Assembly (NCBI GenBank): GCA_022783865.1
Contig: JALFYY010000012.1
Span: 25,947-89,946, forward strand
Length of the DNA stretch: 64,000 bases
Direction of reading: 5' to 3'
DNA from: Bacteroidales bacterium
GTDB lineage: Bacteria > Bacteroidota > Bacteroidia > Bacteroidales > Paludibacteraceae
Positions 1 to 9,393 of the stretch are shown piece after piece. The position numbers and the translations under genes were made by a program. The notes under the pieces are model-generated. The model saw nothing but the letters and a program-made list of their open reading frames with translations. It made no database searches and had not been told where the DNA came from. The number at the start of each line of letters is the position of its first letter. The stretch's first letter is position 1.

Positions 1-790
1 CTGTACGGAGAATGATGTTGTCCATATAGGCAATGCGTTCCGATTTCCAGTTGGTCAGACTCTTGGCAATCAGCTCGTCGTAGTAATCAGAGTTTTCGAT
101 AGTGGTCTTCAGTAGTCGCTTGCCGAAGTCCAACTCTTCTTCCGAGTCAAACATTTGCAACAGAGGTTGTGCTTCATCTGTATCTTCTTCATTGTCTGCG
201 TTTTCTTTGAAGCGTTTGATGGTTTTGATGACAAAACTGATAATCACGTCCATATCTGTCACCCAGTCTTTTCCGTCCAAGTTGATTTCCAACTCTTCTA
301 AAGCACTCTCCAGATCGCTGTTGCCGGTGAGTATCTTTTTGAATATCTTGCACCAAAGAGCTTTGTCTGCTTCGTAGTCGTTTTCTTCGGCTTCCATATA
401 TTCTTTGTAGAAGGGAGCGTCGATTATCTGTTTGTAGAAGAGTGCAATATAAGTGTCTGCAGTCTCCCAGCTCAGTTTTTGGTCTTGTATGTAGGCTCTG
501 ATTTCTCGGTGCTCGTCTATTTGTTTGGCAACTCGGTTCTCTACAAAACGCATATTGGCGTTGTAGGTAATGTGCATAGCTGTTGCTTTTTCTTGTGCTT
601 CTTCTATGCGTATATTGGCATAGTGAGTGATTTCGTTCACTAAATCCAGCAAAAGAAAATACAAAGAATAGGTGTAAGAAAAGAGTTTGAGTAATTCTTT
701 TTGCGCACTGAGTTGCGTCGTACCTTCGTTGTTGTAGAAAGCAAAGAGGGTTTGAATAACTTTGGTTCGTACTAATGTTCTGTTTATCAT
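1..790 (-). CDS. nusB: Transcription antitermination factor NusB (long Bacteroidetes form), C-terminus beyond window edge
   Basis: Reverse-strand reading MINRTLVRTKVIQTLFAFYNNEGTTQLSAQKELLKLFSYTYSLYFLLLDLV... stays open to the window edge, with the NusB-like C-terminal region LLKTTIENSDYYDELIAKSLTNWKSERIAYMDNIILRT. Absent from the ORF track because truncated. Confidence 0.85.
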   Translation of the reverse strand, partial: MINRTLVRTKVIQTLFAFYNNEGTTQLSAQKELLKLFSYTYSLYFLLLDLVNEITHYANIRIEEAQEKATAMHITYNANMRFVENRVAKQIDEHREIRAYIQDQKLSWETADTYIALFYKQIIDAPFYKEYMEAEENDYEADKALWCKIFKKILTGNSDLESALEELEINLDGKDWVTDMDVIISFVIKTIKRFKENADNEEDTDEAQPLLQMFDSEEELDFGKRLLKTTIENSDYYDELIAKSLTNWKSERIAYMDNIILRT

Positions 791-1230
791 ATGTTTACTT
801 CGCTAAGTTGTAATGATGTATTTATCGAACAAAGATAGGCAATTTCTGTCAATCCTGCAAGTCTCTTCCGTTGATTATTTTTCACTCGCCTGAAATCCTC
901 CTCCAACGCAGTGTAGAGACGAGGCGTGCCTCGTCTAAATCGTCCGATATTCTCTGTCAGGCTGTGGGCGTCTCGCCCGCATAATTATTCGATTCTTCAT
1001 CTCCTCATCTCGTCCTTCCGCAGCACCTCTCGCGCACCCCTCGCGCACCCCTTACGTGTTCCTGCGTGATACCGAAATTGTCTTATTCCTGTAGCGTATT
1101 CCGGTTGCTTTTCGGGTGTGTTTCGCAATTGTCTTGTTCCTCTTTTGTCGCCTGCAAATATACAACATTTTTCCCCGAATTCCTTCCCAAACTTTTGGGA
1201 ATAGCTGTGGAACCGTTCCATTCCCTATAT

Positions 1231-1277
1231 TATAAAAGCAGCCAAACTCTTTCATATAGAAAGAATTCGGCTGCCTG
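1231..1277 (-). terminator. Hairpin downstream of the 1305-1877 gene
   Basis: gcagcc...ggctgc stem with inner aaactctttc/gaaagaatt pairing, followed on the minus strand by a T-rich stretch. Confidence 0.5.
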
Positions 1278-1304
1278 ATAATAAATGCAACAATCTATAA
1301 AAAC

Positions 1305-1877
1305 CTACAAATCTTCACCATTGGCATGGTTATATTCGTTATCATAGAACATCATAATTTTGTATTCCCCATATGATTCTTTTATTATTGTGAACCAAAC
1401 ATGCTTATTATTTACGGCTTGCTCTAAATTATCTGTAATAACAGGATGTTGATAAAAAATTGCTTGATAGCGTTTATTGTTTACACTCATTTCATATGAT
1501 ATATCTTCGTCTTCAGGGATAGTTTGGTCTTCAAAAATAGAACCATATTTAGAGTTGTTCTCAAATTGTCGGCAAAGTGCGTTGTATCTGATTTTTATAT
1601 CGCCTTCGCTTCTGCCGTTTTTATCCTTTACTCCAACTCTCCAAACTTTATTATTATTTGTAGCTACACCAATCCAAACCTCTGTTCCATTAAATTCACC
1701 TTCTAATGTGTTAGGGTCATAATCAGAACTTTCAAACCCTTTGGCTTTGAGTTTTTGAATCATGTCTTTTTTGCTTCCATCCACTGGAATACCCAAAAAA
1801 CGTGTAACATCTCGCTCTTGTGCACACAGACTAAAACTCGTCACAAGGAGCATGCTAAGAAAAACTAACTTTTTCAT
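1305..1877 (-). CDS. Secreted hypothetical protein
   Basis: ORF with internal Met MKKLVFLSMLLVTSFSLCAQERD giving a signal peptide; the longer ORF start (2012) extends into a repeat region and is unlikely. Confidence 0.65.
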   Translation of the reverse strand: MKKLVFLSMLLVTSFSLCAQERDVTRFLGIPVDGSKKDMIQKLKAKGFESSDYDPNTLEGEFNGTEVWIGVATNNNKVWRVGVKDKNGRSEGDIKIRYNALCRQFENNSKYGSIFEDQTIPEDEDISYEMSVNNKRYQAIFYQHPVITDNLEQAVNNKHVWFTIIKESYGEYKIMMFYDNEYNHANGEDL

Positions 1878-1931
1878 ATGATAAAGTATTTTGTTGTTCT
1901 TCAGTTGCCATAAGAACATTGTAGTACAAAT

Positions 1932-2103
1932 AAAGAAGCGTGGAACTGCAATGCCACGTCTTAAATCGAAGGTGTAGGAATACCTGTAGTACGGATGTGA
2001 ATAGCAGCCCACGCTATTGCGTGAGAACCACTATGCTTCTCCTTGTACTACATCTGAAAATTTCCTACGTTTTCGATTTACAAGATAAGCATAACGCTTC
2101 TTT
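1932..2103. repeat. ~172-bp imperfect inverted repeat (MITE-like or structured element)
   Basis: Ends aaagaagcgt / acgcttcttt are perfect complements; inner arms ttaaatcgaaggtgtaggaa / ttcctacgttttcgattta and gtagtac / gtactac also pair. Confidence 0.55.
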
Positions 2104-2199
2104 GATAATATGTTGCGGAAAGAGTTTTACCTCAATCCATCGACAAAGGTACAACTTATTTTCTGTAATGCCAAATATGGAGGAGAAAATAATTATTAC

Positions 2200-2207
2200 T
2201 ATCTTTG
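2200..2207 (+). promoter_or_regulatory. Bacteroidetes -7 promoter element (TATCTTTG) for ogt
   Basis: tatctttgcag about 20 bp upstream of ATG at 2228. Confidence 0.6.
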
Positions 2208-2227
2208 CAGTACAAATCTTTTTGCCG

Positions 2228-2743
2228 ATGAAAACAACCCGTACTATCTTCGTCCAAGCTTATCATGCCCCTTGTGGCGATTTGCTTTTGGGCTCTTTTG
2301 GTGACCGACTTTGTCTCTGTGATTGGATAACTAATCATGCGCTTCGTCCATCAATTATTCGACGAATGTACAATTGTTTGCATGCTTCGTTCGAAGAACA
2401 ACTGACACCTGTTATTGCCAACACTATTGCCCAATTGGACGAATATTTTCAAGGCAAACGCCAATCCTTCGACTTGCCTTTGTTGTTCATCGGGACAGAT
2501 TTTCAGCAATCCGTTTGGAATGCTCTTTTGTCCATCCCTTTTGGCAAAACTGTTTCTTATCAGTATGTTGCACAGCAAATCGCAAATCCTTCTTCTGTTC
2601 GTGCTGTCGCAAACGCTGTGGGAGCTAATGTATTGTCAGTCATTGTGCCTTGTCATCGTGTCATCGGTTCCAATGGTACACTTACTGGTTATGCCGGTGG
2701 TTTGCCGGCGAAACAATTTCTCCTTTCTCTCGAACAGAAATAA
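2228..2743 (+). CDS. ogt: Methylated-DNA--[protein]-cysteine S-methyltransferase
   Basis: IPFGKTVSYQYVAQQIANPSSVRAVANAVGANVLSVIVPCHRVIGSNGTLTGYAGGLPAKQFLL contains the PCHRV active site. Start MKTTRTIF chosen over the longer ORF start because of the promoter position. Confidence 0.9.
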   Translation: MKTTRTIFVQAYHAPCGDLLLGSFGDRLCLCDWITNHALRPSIIRRMYNCLHASFEEQLTPVIANTIAQLDEYFQGKRQSFDLPLLFIGTDFQQSVWNALLSIPFGKTVSYQYVAQQIANPSSVRAVANAVGANVLSVIVPCHRVIGSNGTLTGYAGGLPAKQFLLSLEQK

Positions 2744-2885
2744 TGCCGTCGGGATGTGGGTGTTCGCCCGCATTATGGCATGAACTGTACAAATTAATGA
2801 TACTCTGAAATTTTTGACTCTCATCCTGATATTGCCAATATGAATGGTCAATTAATGGGATTAATGGATAATCAATAAAACAAAA

Positions 2886-2910
2886 ACTGCAACCGTCATC
2901 CGATTGCAGT
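2886..2910 (-). terminator. Rho-independent terminator after nqrF
   Basis: Minus strand: actgcaatcggatgacggttgcagt hairpin followed by tttttgttttatt. Confidence 0.7.
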
Positions 2911-2933
2911 CATTGTTACTATGAATATGAGGA

Positions 2934-4202
2934 TTATCCTCCAAAGTTGTCATACATAATCGATTCCGAGTCAACACCCAGCGAATCCAGCATTGCCACA
3001 ACGGCTTTCGACATCGGACCCGGACCGCACATGTAGTATTCGATATCTTCAGGTGCTTCGTGGTCTTTCAGATAAGTTTCGTACATCACATTATGCACAA
3101 AGCCCGGAGTATATTTTACGCCGGCTGCATCTGCAGCAGGATCCGGACGGTCCAATGCCAAATGGAAATGGAAGTTCGGGAACTCTTTCTCCAATCCTAA
3201 GAAGTCTTCCAAATAGAATACTTCGTTCAACGCACGGGCACCATAGAAATAGTGCATTTCGCGGTCGGTGGTATGAAGCGTCTTGGTCATGTGCATAATC
3301 TGTGCGCGCAATGGAGCCATACCGGCACCACCGCCTACCCAAATCATTTCGTTCTTTGTGTCGAAGTGAGGATGAAAATCACCGTAAGGACCCGACATCA
3401 TCACTTTGTCTCCCGGTTTCAACGAGAAAATATACGAAGATGCAATACCCGGATTCACATCCATAAAGCCTGAACGGTCAGGTTTGAACGGAGGTGTTGC
3501 AATACGAACGGTCAACATAAATACGTTGCCTTCGGCAGGGTAGTTGGCCATCGAATAAGCACGAATCGTGTCCTCGGGGTTCGTACAATGCAAATCGAAC
3601 ATCTTGAATTTCTCCCATGCCGGTACGTATTCTGCGCCAATCAAGTCGCGGTCATAGTCTGCATAGTTGATGTTGTCGAATTTCGGGATTCTGATTTGTG
3701 CGTAAGAACCGGGGATAAAGTCCATATGAGCTCCTTCCGGAAGCTGTACTTTGAACTCCTTGATGAAAGTTGCCACGTTCTTGTTGCTAATCACTGTACA
3801 TTCGTATTCTTTTACGCCCAATACCGATTCCGGTACTTTGATCGACAAGTCTTGTTTCACTTTCACTTGGCAACCCAAACGCCAGTGGTCTTTCAGTTGT
3901 TTGCGTGTAAAGTGTACCGTTTCGGTAGGCAATACTTCGCCTCCGCCTTCCAATACTTGGCATTTGCATTGTGCGCACGAACCTTTACCACCGCAAGCCG
4001 ATGGCAGGAAGATACCTGCACTGGCAACCGACGAAAGCAACGAGCCGCCCGAAGGAATCTCGGCAGTCTTGTCACCGTTGATGGTAAGTTTCACGTTGCC
4101 CGAAGCCACCAAATACTTCTTGGCTACCAAAAGAACTACTACAAGCAGGAGTATCACGGCAAGGAACACTCCGATAGATAGTAAAATTGCTGTTGTATTC
4201 AT
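2934..4202 (-). CDS. nqrF: Na+-translocating NADH:quinone reductase subunit F
   Basis: 2Fe-2S motif CGGKGSCAQCKC...C, FAD motif RAYSMANYP, NAD-binding GGGAGMAPLRAQI. Confidence 0.95.
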   Translation of the reverse strand: MNTTAILLSIGVFLAVILLLVVVLLVAKKYLVASGNVKLTINGDKTAEIPSGGSLLSSVASAGIFLPSACGGKGSCAQCKCQVLEGGGEVLPTETVHFTRKQLKDHWRLGCQVKVKQDLSIKVPESVLGVKEYECTVISNKNVATFIKEFKVQLPEGAHMDFIPGSYAQIRIPKFDNINYADYDRDLIGAEYVPAWEKFKMFDLHCTNPEDTIRAYSMANYPAEGNVFMLTVRIATPPFKPDRSGFMDVNPGIASSYIFSLKPGDKVMMSGPYGDFHPHFDTKNEMIWVGGGAGMAPLRAQIMHMTKTLHTTDREMHYFYGARALNEVFYLEDFLGLEKEFPNFHFHLALDRPDPAADAAGVKYTPGFVHNVMYETYLKDHEAPEDIEYYMCGPGPMSKAVVAMLDSLGVDSESIMYDNFGG

Positions 4203-4255
4203 TGTTCTTTAATTTATTTGCTTATTAACTTTAATGCTTAATTCTATTCCGTTTT

Positions 4256-4675
4256 TTATTCCGGCCGATATTCATACAACCATTTGCTGCCTATTGCACC
4301 ATATACGAATGTTGTGTCAATTTCCGTCCATAACTTATCCTCCACAGGGCTGATATACAAAAGCGTATCACCTTTGGTAGTAGAAAATAACATATCAGTA
4401 AAAGTGCTATGTGGATGTGCATAAGGTAATGGCATCACTGTATCTGTCTCATTCTTTCTATATAGAATGCTAATCTCACCTTTGGATAATGCGATAGTAT
4501 TGTAATAGTCATCTCTCCATCCTTCATTTTCAATATGGTATGAGCATACTACACTATCGTTTGATAGATTGGCAACATAATATTTATAATGAGAAGGTCC
4601 TGTAGGATCAATTTCGCAACTATAAAAAGTTGTTAATATAAATAATAAACTAAAAATATATCTATAATGTTTCAT
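4256..4675 (-). CDS. Small hypothetical lipoprotein located between nqrE and nqrF
   Basis: MKHYRYIFSLLFILTTFYSCEIDPTGPSHYKYY signal peptide and lipobox; starts 10 bp after the protease stop. Confidence 0.65.
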   Translation of the reverse strand: MKHYRYIFSLLFILTTFYSCEIDPTGPSHYKYYVANLSNDSVVCSYHIENEGWRDDYYNTIALSKGEISILYRKNETDTVMPLPYAHPHSTFTDMLFSTTKGDTLLYISPVEDKLWTEIDTTFVYGAIGSKWLYEYRPE

Positions 4676-4685
4676 AATATGTAAG

Positions 4686-5981
4686 TTAATTGTAAATACT
4701 GCGAATATATAATTTGTCACTTTCACTCAAAGTTGATGGTTGTGCAAATGTTGTTCCATCTTTTTTAGTCATTACAGGAATGGTATCGTTATTTGCAACA
4801 AAACCATTTGCATAACTTCCATATAACATTATAGATTCATAATCAAAAGGCCCGTATGTCGTTACAGATGATTCTGGATATTTACGATAGTGAGTTTTCC
4901 AATTTGCTTGAATGTTATTAAAGTCAACGTTAATGTAACAATCTCTATCAGGACGACAATGTTCATGTTTTAATGAGAGAGTATGCCCTAGTTCATGTAA
5001 ACAAGTTCCTTTCTCTGCATCAGTGATATGTATATATGCCCATGGTACGGCACCTAAAGAAGACATTCCACCGGACCCCTTAAGATCCGATTTGTTAGAT
5101 AGACAGACATGGTAATGGCATCCAATTCCCCATCTAAATCTATTCCAACCGTTATCTTTTATTTCTACAAAGTGAATTGCATGATTTGCAGCTTCTTCCC
5201 ATTCGTCCATTGCTTCTCGCATAACATCCATTGGGCAAGTCCCTTTATAATTACGATATTTGATATCTGATAACCATTTGGAAATGAGGTGATATCTAAC
5301 AACACGTTGAGGCTGTACTTCTGATTGTGTTGATGCATTTGATCTCCAACAACCGCAATCATCCTCCTCATAATATTCATCAGTATTATATTGTTCATGC
5401 TCCAAAGGGATTTCATTCTCTTGATGATAAAGAATATCTATTTTACTATATCCCACTTCACCTTTGAAAGTAAGTATAATATCTTCTGCGTCGCATACTT
5501 CATTTTCTCCTAAATATTGATCAATAATAGGGAATGTATTTAGTTCTTCAGCAAGTTGTTCATATAGCATATTGAAGAAAATATCCTCCTCTGATCCCTC
5601 TAAGTCCGTATCCTCTAAATTTTCCTTACCAAAGTGCATATAACTTGATTCTATAAACAATCGTTTTTTAGATTCAATATCACGTCCTGTTATTTCGATA
5701 TTCCATTCACCCATATAATCTAAAGCAAGATCTAAATACTTATTCATAATATAAGTATATGGTTGATTAGCTTTTAACTCATCTCCATAATAGGCGTAGT
5801 ATTCAAGGGCAGAATAAATTGTATTATCATCATCAACTGCTACATCTGTGGGGGGAATACTATCGCATGGCGCAGTCTTACGTTGTAGGTCTAAAGTATT
5901 ATCTATTGTATTTGTACAAGCCACACAAAAAATAATGCTTAAAATAGTAAGGCATTGGAAAATTATTTTATTCATATTCAT
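4686..5981 (-). CDS. Astacin-like (M12A) zinc metalloprotease lipoprotein
   Basis: HELGHTLSLKHEHCRPDRD zinc motif, YESIMLYGSY Met-turn, N-terminal lipobox IFCVACTN. Confidence 0.85.
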   Translation of the reverse strand: MNMNKIIFQCLTILSIIFCVACTNTIDNTLDLQRKTAPCDSIPPTDVAVDDDNTIYSALEYYAYYGDELKANQPYTYIMNKYLDLALDYMGEWNIEITGRDIESKKRLFIESSYMHFGKENLEDTDLEGSEEDIFFNMLYEQLAEELNTFPIIDQYLGENEVCDAEDIILTFKGEVGYSKIDILYHQENEIPLEHEQYNTDEYYEEDDCGCWRSNASTQSEVQPQRVVRYHLISKWLSDIKYRNYKGTCPMDVMREAMDEWEEAANHAIHFVEIKDNGWNRFRWGIGCHYHVCLSNKSDLKGSGGMSSLGAVPWAYIHITDAEKGTCLHELGHTLSLKHEHCRPDRDCYINVDFNNIQANWKTHYRKYPESSVTTYGPFDYESIMLYGSYANGFVANNDTIPVMTKKDGTTFAQPSTLSESDKLYIRSIYN

Positions 5982-5996
5982 TATTTCTCATTATTA

Positions 5997-6623
5997 TTAG
6001 ATGTTAAGTCCGCTAAAGCACATAAATGCCATAGCCATCAAACCTACAGTAATAAACGTGATGCCCAAGCCCTGCAAAGGTTTCGGTACATCGTTGTATT
6101 CCATTTTTTCGCGGATACCTGCCAAGCAGCAGATCGCCATCAACCAACCGATACCCGAGCCCAAGGCGTAGCTAACAGAGTCCCAGAAACTGGTAATGGC
6201 TTTCGGGTCAAGTGCGTCTAAACCAATACGTTGTTGCATAAAGAGCGAACCACCCATGATGGCGCAGTTTACGGCAATCAATGGCAAGAATATACCCAAC
6301 GAAGCATACAGCGACGGAGAGAAGCGTTCTACAATCATTTCCACCAATTGCACGATAGCGGCAATCACAGCAATGAAGATAATAAAACTCAGATAACTCA
6401 AGTCAACGCCTTCTGCAATGCAGTTCGGACCGAGTACATACACTTGGAGCAAGTAGTTGATGGGTAGGGTGATAAGTAGCACGAATACCACTGCTACACC
6501 CAAACCGGCACTTGTTTTCACATTTTTCGATACTGCCAAGTATGAGCACATACCCAAGAAGTAGGCGAAAATCATATTGTCTGCAAATATACTGCGGACG
6601 AATAAACTTAATGCGTGTTCCAT
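5997..6623 (-). CDS. nqrE: Na+-NQR subunit E
   Basis: [42 protein letters not shown]. Confidence 0.95.
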   Translation of the reverse strand: MEHALSLFVRSIFADNMIFAYFLGMCSYLAVSKNVKTSAGLGVAVVFVLLITLPINYLLQVYVLGPNCIAEGVDLSYLSFIIFIAVIAAIVQLVEMIVERFSPSLYASLGIFLPLIAVNCAIMGGSLFMQQRIGLDALDPKAITSFWDSVSYALGSGIGWLMAICCLAGIREKMEYNDVPKPLQGLGITFITVGLMAMAFMCFSGLNI

Positions 6624-6679
6624 AATTATTTCTTATTGATGAGCGCTCACTGATTGCTCAGCATTGCGCACACTGTGTT

Positions 6680-7303
6680 TTACTTCTTTTCTTCTTTGTT
6701 AATACTCCTGTGAAGCCATATTACGCAGCCTACCAATATCAGTGCCATCGCGGGCATCATCATCATGCCGCAGTTCGTGTAACCTGCTTCATACCAGCTG
6801 TTTGGAATAACCTGATAGCCAAACAACGTACCACTGCCCAAGAGTTCACGGAAGAAGGCTACAATCACCAGAATGATGGCATAACCGAATCCGTTGCCCA
6901 ATCCGTCTAATAGCGAATCCCATGGTTTGTTGGTCATTGCAAAGGCTTCTAAACGTCCCATTAGGATGCAGTTGGTAATAATCAGTCCGATATAAACCGA
7001 CAACTGTACTGCCACGTCGTATGCAAACGCTTTCAGTACTTCACTTACCAATGTTACCAATGCGGCTACCACTACCAATTGCACGATAATACGGATACGC
7101 ATCGGAATAGTGTTGCGTATCAGCGATACCACAACGTTGCTCAATGCCACAATTATCGTTACGGCAATACCCATTACCAAAGCAGGTTTCAGTTGCACGG
7201 TGACAGCCAATGCCGAACAAATACCTAATATCTGTACTACTACGGGGTTGTTTGCATTCAACGGACCGAGCAGTGTGTCTTTTGTCTTTTGTGAAAGTGC
7301 CAT
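6680..7303 (-). CDS. nqrD: Na+-NQR subunit D
   Basis: LGPLNANNPVVVQILGICSALAVTVQLKPALVMG...IITNCILMGRLEAFAMTNKPWDSLLDGLGNGFGY. Confidence 0.95.
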   Translation of the reverse strand: MALSQKTKDTLLGPLNANNPVVVQILGICSALAVTVQLKPALVMGIAVTIIVALSNVVVSLIRNTIPMRIRIIVQLVVVAALVTLVSEVLKAFAYDVAVQLSVYIGLIITNCILMGRLEAFAMTNKPWDSLLDGLGNGFGYAIILVIVAFFRELLGSGTLFGYQVIPNSWYEAGYTNCGMMMMPAMALILVGCVIWLHRSINKEEKK

Positions 7304-7305
7304 AT

Positions 7306-8100
7306 TTATTCCTCCTCTGTATTGATAGGTTCAATTGCTGCAGCAACATCCGGTTCGGTTGCTTCTTCTGTTGTGTTGCTCAGGAACTGAGCGTAGGCGG
7401 TCAAAGTGCTGTTTATCATAGCCTCTACACCTTTCGATGTAATGGTCGCACCCGACAATGCATCCACTTGTTCCATACTTTCGGCTATATTACCGGGTTT
7501 CATAATGCCCAATCCTGACACTTGTCCGTCGTGCAAAATATGTTTGCCGATGAAACTGTCTTGGAACTTCGGATTGGTGATTTCGCCACCCAAACCGGGC
7601 GTCTCGCTGGCGTGATTGAAATAAGTACCGTAGATGGTATTCTTGTCATCATCCAGAGCCATATAGCCCCAAATAGCACCCCACAAACCGGCACCGTTCA
7701 TCGGAATAATATATTTCGTTGCGCCTTCCAATGTAGCAACATATATCTTCTGTCCGTCTGCCAAAGTCTGTTCCTGTATCACTTCTGCATACAGAGCATC
7801 TACATCTTGCCCTTTCAGGTCAATATTGAGCGACGATAAAATCTGTTTCTTTGTATCAAGAGCGATGTTGGCTTCCTGCCTGGGCTTCAGTGCCATCGAC
7901 ACTACCGACAACAATACTGCCACTATCACTACGATAACGGTTGCATAAACTATCGTATATACGTTACTGTTGGTGTTCAATCCCTTTTGTTTCACCTCTA
8001 CAAACACACCTTTTTGGTGACACAGAGGGCATTCTTCAGGGGCTTTGTCTCCTATGTGGACATAGCCGCATACGGAGCATACAAATTTCTTCTTTTTCAT
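7306..8100 (-). CDS. nqrC: Na+-NQR subunit C with N-terminal rubredoxin-like domain fusion
   Basis: Residues 1-~38 MKKKKFVCSVCGYVHIGDKAPEECPLCHQKGVFVEV are rubredoxin-like, then canonical NqrC LNTNSNVYTIVYATVIVVIVAVLLSVV...; flavinylation motif DALSGATITSKGV. Confidence 0.93.
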   Translation of the reverse strand: MKKKKFVCSVCGYVHIGDKAPEECPLCHQKGVFVEVKQKGLNTNSNVYTIVYATVIVVIVAVLLSVVSMALKPRQEANIALDTKKQILSSLNIDLKGQDVDALYAEVIQEQTLADGQKIYVATLEGATKYIIPMNGAGLWGAIWGYMALDDDKNTIYGTYFNHASETPGLGGEITNPKFQDSFIGKHILHDGQVSGLGIMKPGNIAESMEQVDALSGATITSKGVEAMINSTLTAYAQFLSNTTEEATEPDVAAAIEPINTEEE

Positions 8101-8184
8101 ATTCTATCTGTAATTATTCTGCTTCCAATCCGTCTTCGCCTGCATTTTCATTCCCATTCTGCGGATGGTTGGTCAGATAAATGT

Positions 8185-9390
8185 TTATTTTACACTACTC
8201 CGTTTCAAGCGTTTCTTGATATTTACTTGCACTACGCACCAGTCAATCAGTGGAGCAAATGCGTTCATAAGCAAGATACTCAGCATCATACCTTCCGGAT
8301 ATCCCGGGTTCAACACGCGGATAACGATAGCCATCATACCGATCAGGAAACCGTATATCCATTTGCCTGTTTCCGTACGGGCGGAAGTAACAGGGTCAGT
8401 TGCCATAAATACTGCACCGAAAGCAAATCCGCCTAATACCAAATGCATATACCAAGGCGTTTGTGCAGCAGCCGTTTCAATGCCGCCGATATTGAATAGG
8501 AAAGCCGTCAAGCCGCCGCCTACAAATATACTCAGCATCGTTTTCCAGCTTGCAATGCCGGTAATGAGCAACAAGCAGGCACCAAGCAAAATGGCAATCA
8601 CACTCGTCTCACCGACACTACCGGGAATCAAACCGCAGAATGCGTCCCAAAAACCGATGGGGTCACCCACTATGTTGGTCAGTGTAGTCGTTGGCTCTGT
8701 GGCGGTTGCTATCTGACCGAGTGGAGTAGCACCCGAGAATCCGTCAACCAATGTTTGACCGTTGTCCCAACCCCATGTACCTTCTGTGCGGACAAACACT
8801 TTGTCGCCTGACATTTTGGTCGGGTAAGCAAAGAAGAGGAATGCACGGGTAATCAATGCAACATTGAAGATGTTGTAGCCTGTGCCGCCGAATATCTCTT
8901 TGGCGAAAATCACTGCAAAAGCAGTTGCTATTGCCACCATCCATAGGGGAGTGTCAATAGGTACAATCAGTGGAATCAGAAAGCCTGTTACTAAGAATCC
9001 TTCTTGTATCTCTTCCTTTTTCCATTGTGCCACCGTAAACTCTATACCCAAACCTACTACATAGCTTACGATAATATAAGGTAATACTGCCAACAGACCG
9101 AAAGCGAATGTTGCCCAGAAACCTGCGTCCTGACCTGTTGCCAGGAAATGCTGGTAACCTACATTGTACATACCGAACAGCATGGCAGGTACCAATGCCA
9201 ATACTACCATAATCATCGTACGCTTCGAGTCGTTCGCATCGTGGATTTGCGATCCGATACGTTTCTGAGTGGTGTTGGGGGTAAAGAGGAAAGTCTCAAA
9301 ACCGTCAAACACGCTATGAAATGCGTGCAGTTTGCCGCCTTCCGAGAATGTGGGGCGGATCTTTTCTACTAATTTGTATAATGCTTTCAT
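8185..9390 (-). CDS. nqrB: Na+-NQR subunit B
   Basis: MKALYKLVEKIRPTFSEGGKLHAFHSVFDGFETFLFTP; flavinylation motif FSGATPLG. Confidence 0.95.
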   Translation of the reverse strand: MKALYKLVEKIRPTFSEGGKLHAFHSVFDGFETFLFTPNTTQKRIGSQIHDANDSKRTMIMVVLALVPAMLFGMYNVGYQHFLATGQDAGFWATFAFGLLAVLPYIIVSYVVGLGIEFTVAQWKKEEIQEGFLVTGFLIPLIVPIDTPLWMVAIATAFAVIFAKEIFGGTGYNIFNVALITRAFLFFAYPTKMSGDKVFVRTEGTWGWDNGQTLVDGFSGATPLGQIATATEPTTTLTNIVGDPIGFWDAFCGLIPGSVGETSVIAILLGACLLLITGIASWKTMLSIFVGGGLTAFLFNIGGIETAAAQTPWYMHLVLGGFAFGAVFMATDPVTSARTETGKWIYGFLIGMMAIVIRVLNPGYPEGMMLSILLMNAFAPLIDWCVVQVNIKKRLKRSSVK

Positions 9391-9393
9391 AAC

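Noticed and set aside
4256-5981. Insertion in nqr operon as a transposon
   Set aside because: No transposase, terminal inverted repeats or target duplications seen; only cargo-like ORFs.
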